Assembly (NCBI GenBank): GCA_951230915.1
Contig: OX579640.1
Coordinates: forward strand, 15,024,981 to 15,088,980
Reading direction: 5' to 3'
DNA length: 64,000 bases
Source of the DNA: Antitrichia curtipendula
Lineage: Eukaryota > Streptophyta > Bryopsida > Hypnales > Leucodontaceae
Under the pieces are notes generated by a model. That model was not told where the DNA came from. It searched no databases and worked only from the letters and a program-made list of their open reading frames with translations. The translations under genes and the position numbers were made by a program. Below are positions 55,571 through 64,000 of the stretch, one piece after another; the stretch's first letter is position 1, and the number at the start of each line of letters is the position of its first letter.

Positions 55571-57228
55571 TTCCTGCTTTTAGACACTCTCTAATTGCAA
55601 CAACAACTAGAACTATTTTGACAAGAAACACAAAACTAAAAGTCTACGGAGCAAACAACAAATGAAATTTTAAGTAGAATGTGGATGGATTTCATCTACC
55701 AATACTCCCACACATCCATACACATTCTACAAAGAATTATTGTCTTCACACTCCCACTCATTCTTGTGGTATGTACAAATGCCCATCAACTTTTGAAGTC
55801 TTTGGAAAAGTGTTCCAAAGTAAAGCTATTGTGAAACTATTGGCAATCTATGCAGTAGTATGAATGTACAACAATTTGTCTTCATAATACGTGCAAATGG
55901 GATAGTACTTCATATGCATAATTCCATATGCTTGGTTCACTTTAAATACTCAAGATTTTTCACTAGAGCAATGGTTGCTTGATTATTGTAGTATATCATA
56001 ACTTGAAGAAGTTCTTGCATACAATCGAGAGTTTGAAGAAGTTGACACAACCAGATAGTCATTTTTGTGGATTCGGCCATTGCTTTTAGTTTGGCAATTG
56101 TTGTAGAATCTGCAAATCAACCTTGTTTATGATTCCCCAAGCAATTGTTGTAGAACCTAGGATGTAAACAAAACCTATATGACTCTTTCAATCATCTTGA
56201 TCTCCAACGTAATTTGCATTAGTGTAGCCAATTAAATGTGGAAGAAGAGATTGACCATGATAATGAAGGCCAAAATGTTTTTTACTTTTAAGGTAATGCA
56301 TGATTTATTTAACTATTGTCTATCTGTCTAATGGTATTGTTGAGGTGTTTTTGGAACAAAGAGACTTTATTGATTGCATATGTTATATCAAGATGGATAA
56401 TTATTGTTGTGTACATGAGACAACCAACACCTTGATGAAAAATTGTGTCCACCGCAAGGTCTTTAGCATCATTATTTTTCCAAAGTTTTGCATGTGTATT
56501 GGCTACGATTGCAACCTCATGAGCATCTTGTAAATTAACGCAAATAAAGACATCCTAGATATATTGTTCTTAATGAACAAAAAATGGAACTTGTAATTTG
56601 ACAACGTTTAATTTGAAAACCCATAAAATAATCCATCTCACCACAAATAATTTAAAAAATACACTCCAGATATACCATAATACTTTCAATGTAACCTAGA
56701 TTTATGGAACTATAATTCCATCATCCATATAGATACCAAATATTGTATGCAAGTCTCCATGATTTGAATAGACACAACAATCAATTTCATTGGCAATGAG
56801 TTGAAATTGCTTTAGAAAAATAGATATCCGTAAGTTCTATTATTTAACAGATTGGCATAATCTATATATACTTTTCTTAAGTTGACAATAATACTTGAAC
56901 TTCTTGGGATCCACGTAACCTAGTGGTTGCTGCTAGAAGAAAAACATGTCCGCTACAACCGGCTAAAATACAACCAAGTGTCCTATACAACTATCCTACG
57001 ACTATAGCCTTCTCTATTTGCACCAAATTCTTATGTCATTGTTTGCGTCATTGATTTACATCATTAGTACAAGATTTTAGTTGCAAAGTAGTTGTAGAAT
57101 GAAGTGGATACATTGTTTTAGTTACAAAATAGTCGTAGAATAAAATGTAGGATTTTGAGAGTTGTAACAAAGTTCAAATTTAGAATGAATGTGAGTTATT
57201 CTCCATTCAATATTCATTATAGTTGTTG

Positions 57229-57246
57229 ATGTGGACTAGTCCACAT
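57229..57246. repeat. Perfect 18-bp palindrome
   Basis: ATGTGGACTAGTCCACAT is its own complement and lies inside the CACTA element. No function is assigned. Confidence 0.8.
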
Positions 57247-57589
57247 TGTATGATATCCATCGTGTCGATTTGCAATTGTAAAAATTAACTAGGAAATGAC
57301 TAAAAAACAAATACAATTGTAAAATAACAGTAGTGATTTCCTAATTGTTTTCAAACCATTTTTTGACTTTCTTATACAATTGTCCCGTATCAATTGTCAA
57401 AAGTACCATTAGGTTGGATATATAAGACTTGTAAGTAATTGTATCCTTATATAATGAATTTTGTTAATAAAAATCTAAGATTTCTATAGTTTGTAGATTT
57501 TTCATTTAGTAAATTTTTTATATTTGGTAAATTTCTACAATTTGTAGATTTATATAATTTGTAGATTCTGAAATCTGCAAATTCTACAA

Positions 57590-57700
57590 GTCACAAACAA
57601 GTTGCAAATGTGCTACTAACAAATAAGTCACAAATGAATCACAAAAAAGTTACAAAAAAGTTACAGACAAGTTGCAATGAAGTCACAAATGAGTTGCAAA
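57590..57700 (+). repeat. Short-unit tandem repeat, left part
   Basis: Units such as cacaaatgagttgcaaacaa and cacaaaaaagttac are repeated with variation. The array continues at 59999-60110 beyond the hAT element that split it. Confidence 0.75.
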
Positions 57701-58036
57701 CAGGGTTGTCATAGTGGACGGACGTCCGATTCGCTCGTCCGATAGAGGTATCGCCCATTCGATGTGGTCAACACTAAGTTGACTTTCTGCCATTGAAAAA
57801 ACAGGTGATGTGGCTGCCACTTTGATGCCACCTAGTTGCCAAGTAGGATCTAGGACGTGGACGGAAGCCAAGGCGGGGACGAGACTGTGTTGGGGCACAG
57901 ACGTTAGATAGGGCACGGACGGAAGTCAAGGCGCGGATGGAAGTAGTTGGGGCACAGATGTTTTTTGCTAGAACAATCTCACCATTGGAATTAACGCTAT
58001 TTCATTTCAGTTTTGCAACAATAGTTTTGAGAATCT

Positions 58037-58105
58037 CAAGGCGTGTAATATAATATTGGAAAGTTCTTGAAAATACCTTTCCAATGGTATATTACACGCC
58101 CCAAG
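58037..58105. repeat. Hairpin with about 27-bp stem
   Basis: caaggcgtgtaatataatat followed by tggaaag pairs with ctttccaatgg and tatattacacgccccaag, with a loop of about 13 nt and few mismatches. It is inside the hAT element, and an RNA gene is not supported. Confidence 0.75.
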
Positions 58106-59689
58106 ATTGTTAAAATTGAAGTCGCAAATCCCAAAAGAAGGTTGCTGCCAAAAAAAATTCTGCAGGGACAGCTGCTAATGCATCAGTGGATACAGTATTT
58201 GGAAAGTTAAACCAATAGAAGAATTTGATTTAGGGGGGAGCCTCACTCATTCAATGTGATAGGATTCTTCTTCCAAAATAAAAGAATGATGAATTCTCTT
58301 CTTAGTTGCTAAAATTAACATATTTTTATAGATCTTAAATTCAAACAAGAGTTATCATTTAAATTTGACTTGGTACCTATTGTATAAGAATTTTGTTAAG
58401 AATTTTTTTATTGTCATAGTTTGTAATACAACGTGATAAGAGTCTTTGTTAGAAAACAATTTTGTATATTAAGTTTGAATGTTGTGAATTCAATATTTTT
58501 TTTAAATCTCAAATTTAGACTATTTTTGTACATAGGAACAAAGACTTGCCCTTCCAATTATTAAATTCAACATTGAAATTGCATCAAGATTTACATCAAC
58601 CTCATATTTTAGATTTTGATAAAAAAAAAATCTTTTGGATTAGTTTTGTGGATATGTAGAAGAGTGTGCCCTTTAAATTGATAAATTGAACATTGGATTT
58701 TATTAAAATTTACATCAATCATCTTCAATCTATTTTTAAAAATAAATTGGATTGCTTTAATGGATAATTATAGGAATTTGCCATTTTTATTGGTGAATTG
58801 AGCATTTGGATTTGCAATGATTTATATTAGCCACATTTTTTTTATTCTATTTTATTTCTGTTAGATTACTTATGTATGGTGATATAATTTCATTCTTCTT
58901 CAATTTTTTAAAATCAATTTGATTTATTTTAATAACTACATAGAAGGATTTTGATGGTAATTTAACATTGGAATTACATGGCTTATATGAAATTACAAGC
59001 CAAATGTTAAAGTTAGTTATGTATTTAGAAAACCTTTACATTTAGGCACATAAGTATTTTAAGGATAATTTTAATAATATTGCAATATGATTGTTGGGAA
59101 CCCTATGCAACTCCAATGTTCCATTTGTCCATTACAATAGCAAAACCTAGTATGTAGACAAAAAAAAAATTGAACATTTTAAACAAGTTTTATGAATATT
59201 CAATGTCTAAATCATCAATATAAAGGGTAAACCTTTAAAAAAAATTAAAGAAAATTAAAGAAAAGAAGAATGTAGTTCCTAATTGGAGAATTCATAAATG
59301 AATCCTTAAATTTGAATATAAACAAATATGTACCTTGTCTTTCATTAGGACTCCAAACCCTTTGGGATTCTACTCACACAAATTTTATCCTTCTTGTTTG
59401 GAAGTTCATTTTCATTTTCAAAATTATTATTCTTTGGGTGAGTCCTAGTTTGCAAGTGCATGGTGAAGGCATGAAGGAGAGGTCCGGGCCCAAGAAGGGA
59501 ACAACATGCTTCCACACATGATCTTTGAACTCAAAAGTAGTTGGACCCCTTAATGCAGCCATTGACTTGAAGATATTCCCTTGAAATCAAATTAAAGTCT
59601 GACTGCATTAATGGGTTCCCCCTCTCCATGGAAAAGAAGAACCCCATGTCCAAGTTCAACTTCTATTTCAACTTCCCCCCATACTGTGG

Positions 59690-59990
59690 CTGAGGAGTGG
59701 GACGTCCGTGCCCTGTCTATGCATCTGCGCCCTTCCAGGACGTCCACGCCCTGACAAGAAGTCCGCGCTCTAGCAAGGCGTCTACGCCACCCACATCCGC
59801 GCCCTGACATCCCCGCCCCGACTTTCACGTCCACGCCCTGATTCCAGCGTGGACCGCCACCGTGGAAGCGAGTTGTCAGTTGGAAAATTGGAAAAATGAA
59901 AGGCGTCCGAGCTGTTCGAGACGTCCGATTGTCTGGTCCGGTTTGCCCGTCTGTCCGTCTCATCCGATCACCTCGGCCCGTCCACTATGA
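59690..59990 (+). repeat. GC-rich subterminal minisatellite, right end of the small hAT element
   Basis: Units such as ccacgccctgacaagaagtc and cgcgctctagcaaggcgtct match those of the large hAT element. Confidence 0.75.
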
Positions 59991-59998
59991 CAACCCTG

Positions 59999-60110
59999 GT
60001 TGCAAATGAGTTGCAAACGAGTCACAGACAAGTTGCAATGAAGTCACAAATGAGTTACAAACAAGTTATACATTAATTGCAAATGAGTTGCCAATAAGTT
60101 GTACAATTCA
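59999..60110 (+). repeat. Short-unit tandem repeat, right part
   Basis: gttgcaaatgagttgcaaac and related units continue the array that ends at 57700 on the other side of the hAT element. Confidence 0.75.
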
Positions 60111-61952
60111 CTGATTGAGTTACCAACCTCACGTGGCAGCAAAAACTACATAAGCAACTATGTCATAAAAGCGCATCAATAAAGTTCTAAGTAAGCTACC
60201 AAATGAGAAACAATTCTATTTTTGTAGTTGCAAAATCCCTCATTTTCTTCTAGTGTGCATCATGTAAATCTCCCCTAAAGATCTCCATTTAGAAAGGCAG
60301 TTCTAATATTGAACTACCAAAGATGCATCCTTCTTGCAGCATCAGTTGCAAATATAGCTGAAATTGAATCATAACAAATGATAGGTGAATAATTTTTTTC
60401 TTAAATCAACTCCATGTTTCTACGTAAAATCTTTAGCCATTGGTTTGACTTTGAATTTACTGACGTCACCGTTAGGTTTGTATTTAACCTTATAGACCCA
60501 TTTATTTTGAACAAGTTTTCGATGTGGAGGTTTTTGTACTAGCTCCCAAGTTTGATTCTCAATTAAAAAAATATTTTCACAATCCATCACTTCCTACCAA
60601 GATGTAGAGTCAACTGAAGAAATTGCCTCATGATATATCCAGGGTTCTTCAATTGCTCTCCCACTAACGCAATGAAAGCATTTGAAATGCAAATGGCATC
60701 TTGATACATTGGATCAATACAAAATAAATCGCATAGTTCTTATTCTTCTAGTAACTCAAGAAAGTTGGGATAAATTGAAAGACATTGCATACTATTCAAT
60801 AGTTTTTGGATAGATTGAAACCTTGGATTATTAGGTTTGTCATTTGCATTGTCAAATTCCACAATTGAAAAGTGAACCAAAACATTTGAAGTTGATGAAA
60901 TTTCCATTGCTAGTGATGAGTTTATAAAATCATCAAAGAAAATTTGGGAAGATCAAAATTGGTGCAATTGGTTCTACACACATGAATATTGTTTGAAGAG
61001 GAATCTTTTGACTAATTTCCACTGCTATTCAAATCTCCCACTACTATCCAAATCTTCCACTGCTATCTCCCATTGTTCCATTAGATGTATTGCTAATAAC
61101 ATCAATAGGATGTTGAAGTGGAATAAGAAGATCAATCACTTGTGTTAATGAATCAATTGATATAGTAGCATACTATTCAAGGCTAGGGTCTAGAAGAAAA
61201 CTTAGACAATACTTACCAGATCTCTCGTCAATGATATAATCAACACTCTTAATTATTTTGTTAGTCACAGGTTCTCAGAAACAATATGTTCGACTTGTAG
61301 AAGAATATCCCATAAAGTATGTCTTGATATCTTTAGGATCTAATTTTGTCTTTACTGCTTTGTTGACAAAAATCCATGCTAAAGAAACAAAATCCGTAAA
61401 ATGTTGGACTGAAGATTTCTTTCCAAACCTTCTTTTATAAGGAGTGACATTGCCAAGCTGATGGTTAATAGTTTTGGTCAATAGGTATTCTGCTGTGCTA
61501 ACAACCTCAGCCCATAATCTCCATCACAATGCAATTTTCATGCTCAATGTATAAACATTATGTTGTGGAATATAAACCGTAGTACTTGTCTAACGATAAA
61601 TATTCAGGTTGTCAAGATACTTGTCAAAAACATCATTCACAAATTCCTTGCTTTAATCTGTTTGGATAGCAATAACATCACTACCTATCTTCTTTTTAAT
61701 CGACTTTACAACTCACTTGAAGAATGAAAAAACGTCAGTCGTCAGACTTTTGCTCAACAAAATGGACAAATTGATATGCAATGGCATCATCCTTGTATAG
61801 TATATAAAACATCAAGCTCTTAAGTGATGGAGTCTTGGTTTGACCAGATATATCTTTGTTTATTTGGATCATATTTGTAAATATACTTGGGTTGCTTACC
61901 AAGCATACATCCTTCAGACCTTCACACTTGCCTTCACATCATCACAAAGTTT

Positions 61953-62022
61953 TGAAAGTAATGCATCATAACAATGCAATAAATTGTAAAGTAATGCATC
62001 GTAATGATGCAATAAATTGCAT
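61953..62022 (+). repeat. 33-35-bp tandem duplication
   Basis: aaagtaatgcatcataacaa followed by tgcaataaattgt is repeated once with two substitutions. Confidence 0.85.
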
Positions 62023-62056
62023 ATTAACTTGCGAACCCATGAAACAACGATAACCA

Positions 62057-64000
62057 CCATTAGAGGAAAATTGGGGTGGCAATTGGGCCCTTTCTTGTAA
62101 ATGTTCATTAGAGTAAAGTGCAATCAAGAACCTGTTTTGAGGTGGCATGGGCCACTGTGAATTGGCCGTCCCGCCACTTAAAGGACCATGTGAATCAATA
62201 AGAACCATGCACTCGAGAAGTACTTGGAGCGTATTTTGAAAAGTGGAGTTACTCTGGTCCTACTTGAACATGACAGGAGGGGTAAGTGCGCAGAGTTCCA
62301 GCAAAGTAAGACCGCTGGTGCCTCTCCACTCACTGTAGCTACGTTAAGCTTACAGAAGTTACTTCCAGCATGGATCAGTTTGTATTAAGGTTAAATTTCA
62401 ATAAAATTCCCTTTTATATGTGTAGCAGCCTCTTGCATTGGTAGGAATTTTGCAAAATCAGTTAGCTAAAATAAAATCATCACTATTGCATAGGAAAAAT
62501 CCAATCAATATTGAGAAACCCAATCAATATGGAATTTGGACCGGTGTACCAAGCTATATGTAAAACAACATGTGAGTTCATTCCAACTAATGGCTCTATA
62601 GGTTGTCTAGAGTTCTAACAACAAATTTTTTTTTCCACATCTAACCTTGGGATCTAATACCTAAATAGTATGAAAATGTACAAAAAAAAATTCAGAATTT
62701 TTGATCGCACAAATTGCAATATATCTGCGTTTAAAGTGAAAAAAACAAGTTTTTCAGTACATTGTGGGACTAGATTTTTTGACTTTGAACATTTTTTACT
62801 TAAAATTTTTGCACTACAAAATTTTGAGCTTTAAATTTTTATAGTATAAAATTGAGTTGAGAGTCTAGCAAAAAAAAATAATCAAAAAAACTAAATTTTC
62901 ATTATTAAAATAATTGTTGAGTAGAAGTAGGTACTAGATAGGAGGAAAGTCTAAAATATTAATATCTTTTATATGCACTAATTCCAATGGTGAGATTGTT
63001 CTAGCAAAAATACTAAACCACATGGAACTTCTTTTTTTGAAAGATGGTGAAAATTGCATTCAGAATGAATCCTACAAGTTATTTTTTTCAAGAAAATGCT
63101 CTAAGTGCCCCCAAAATAAGATTGTCCGTAACTTTCTCATAACAAATCCAAATGAAATGAATCAAAGCTTTCTAGATAGACAAAAATATAATCTATGGGG
63201 AAAAAAATTCAGTTTTTCTTTAAAAAAATTAAAAAATATTTGGCTGCCCCTTCTTCCCTATTTTGAGCTTATTTGGGAATAACTTTTGTTTATGGACACC
63301 AACTGAAAAAAAAATTATATTCCCAATAAGCTTATCAATTTTTCTGTGCTCAAAAAAGTTTCAAAAATCAGGAAAAAATTCAGATCGTAGGTACCTGCCC
63401 GGCATCCCAAATGTCCAGACAATGGCTCTTTAGGGTCAAGATTGTGACAAATTTATCCATTAGGACTGGAACATGTCGAATTTCAACCATCCATACCCGG
63501 AAGTGGCAAACTGAAGTAATTTTGTAAATTTTTAAGTAATTTTTACAATATAGAAAATAATATTATTGCATTGGAATCCCCATAACAACAACAAATTCAT
63601 AAGCCCATTGATTATAAGCACTTGAACCAAAAGAATTCCAACTTGAAATCAATCGGCAAAGTGGCAATAAGAATCCAAATCTACTAAAGACATGCAGGTA
63701 AAAGATGTTGGCGCCCTTACTCCCCCTTCCCCAATCATTCCTTCTAGAAACAAAACCATCTCAGCTTTGGCGCCTTAACTGACAACACCAGGATGCATTT
63801 GAAGAAGCCACGTAAGCTTTGGTGCTACGAGAATGACTGTAATCATACTATTAAGAACTTGTCATCATGGCAGCAAGGTACTGCATGATGACTAGTTTAT
63901 CTTGGTTTAATCCACTAAGTTGGGATATGAGTAGCTCATAAGCATGTTCATTACTGAGTCTCAAGGGCCCAATTGCCACCCCAAATTTTTTCTAATGATG
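62057..64000. repeat. Inverted repeat pair reaching the window end
   Basis: attagaggaaaattggggtg followed by gcaattgggccc at 62063-62095 is nearly the complement of 63965-64000. The pair may bound an element of about 1.95 kb, but the right side continues beyond the window, so its true terminus is unknown. It encloses a truncated family A MITE. Confidence 0.6.
62610..63435. mobile_element. piggyBac-like MITE, family A, left end missing
   Basis: Its interior is collinear with 44500-45228 (ccaatggtgagattgttcta, agataggaggaaagtctaaa) and it ends ATGGCTCTTTAGGG near 63435. The left terminus and the TTAA pair are lost. Confidence 0.72.

Larger units (their letters stand above)
57701..59998. mobile_element. 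Non-autonomous hAT element with exact 8-bp target duplication
   Basis: The 2298-bp element begins CAGGGTTGTCATAGTGGAC and ends with its exact complement (21 bp perfect). GTTGCAAA flanks it at 57693-57700 and 59999-60006. Its right 700 bp (about 59300-59998) match the right arm of the 6.5-kb element at 48410-49246, including the GC-rich minisatellite. The left arm is reduced to about 260 bp. The middle includes a fragment resembling family A MITEs in complement (57960-58010). There is no transposase. Confidence 0.93.
56931..60255. mobile_element. Non-autonomous CACTA (En/Spm) element inside the Copia relic
   Basis: The right end reads, on the minus strand, CACTAGAAGAAAATGAGGG, matching the CACTA superfamily end. 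The left end is TGCTAGAAGAAAAACATG, with the first two bases mutated. TGC stands on both sides (56928-56930 and 60256-60258), the 3-bp duplication of CACTA elements. Subterminal repeats of caaatgagttgcaaacaagt type lie near both sides of the inner hAT insertion. Without the nested hAT element it is about 1.0 kb and has no gene. Confidence 0.85.
55880..61900 (-). pseudogene. Ty1/Copia retrotransposon pol relic, split by nested DNA transposons
   Basis: Read on the minus strand, the order is that of Copia pol. Integrase comes first (about 61900-61240, with QTKTPSL near the start and KTKLDPKDIKTYFMGYS at about 61380-61300). A spacer follows (61200-60700). Reverse transcriptase begins at about 60620-60260 with NKWVYKVKYKPNGDV and TAFLNGD. 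It continues beyond the insertion at 56930-56620 with GYVDPKK and the catalytic IYMDDGII. RNase H lies at 56330-55900 (GYTNANYVGD, AMAESTKMTIWL, TKHMEL). Many stops and frameshifts show it is dead. Neither LTR was identified, and gag/protease text is not clear. The segment 56931-60255 is foreign: removing it with one copy of its 3-bp target duplication restores a continuous reverse-transcriptase motif across the junction. Confidence 0.87.

Noticed and set aside
57590..60110. Possible CRISPR-like array of short repeats
   Set aside because: Units vary, have no constant spacers, and belong to CACTA subterminal repeats in a eukaryotic genome.

Overview
This window looks like nuclear DNA of a land plant. 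It holds two well-conserved plant genes as GC-richer islands in an AT-rich, transposon-packed background. The complete cullin-1 gene has land-plant sequence features. The other gene encodes a plant-type cold-shock-domain protein with a glycine/arginine-rich linker and two CCHC zinc knuckles. Short introns (92-432 bp) and the cullin sequence make me lean to a seedless plant (bryophyte, lycophyte or fern), but I cannot fix the lineage from this window.

Layout. 1-3590: AT-rich DNA with a small inverted-repeat element and a TATCC-like repeat. 3591-9240: CUL1, 12 exons, 744 codons, plus strand, the scaffold of SCF ubiquitin ligases. 9.9-12.4 kb: a decayed minus-strand membrane-protein gene bounded by a direct repeat. 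12.8-15.5 kb: a decayed L1-type LINE. 16-32 kb: nested and dispersed AT-rich transposons, including a duplicate of the CUL1 3' flank split by a Harbinger-like MITE. 32.8-34.3 kb: a CpG-rich island with the single-exon CSP/GRP2-like gene. 35.4-41 kb: piggyBac-like elements, one of them 4.5 kb long and carrying a decayed but nearly full-length piggyBac transposase. 42.7-49.2 kb: a 6.5-kb hAT-type element with an 8-bp target duplication, long inverted arms and GC-rich minisatellites. 52-55 kb: more piggyBac-like MITEs. 55.9-61.9 kb: a decayed Copia retrotransposon, minus strand, split by a CACTA element that is itself split by a second hAT element. 62-64 kb: an inverted repeat that reaches the window end.

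The main discovery candidate is a piggyBac lineage in a plant genome. At least a dozen elements begin CCCCTAAA and end in its complement, and several sit between TTAA tetranucleotides. One member of the group holds a relic transposase with the DDE-region motifs, the GTVRSNR motif and the C-terminal cysteine-rich region. No CRISPR, rRNA or tRNA gene was seen. Apart from the two genes, every protein-like stretch is broken.
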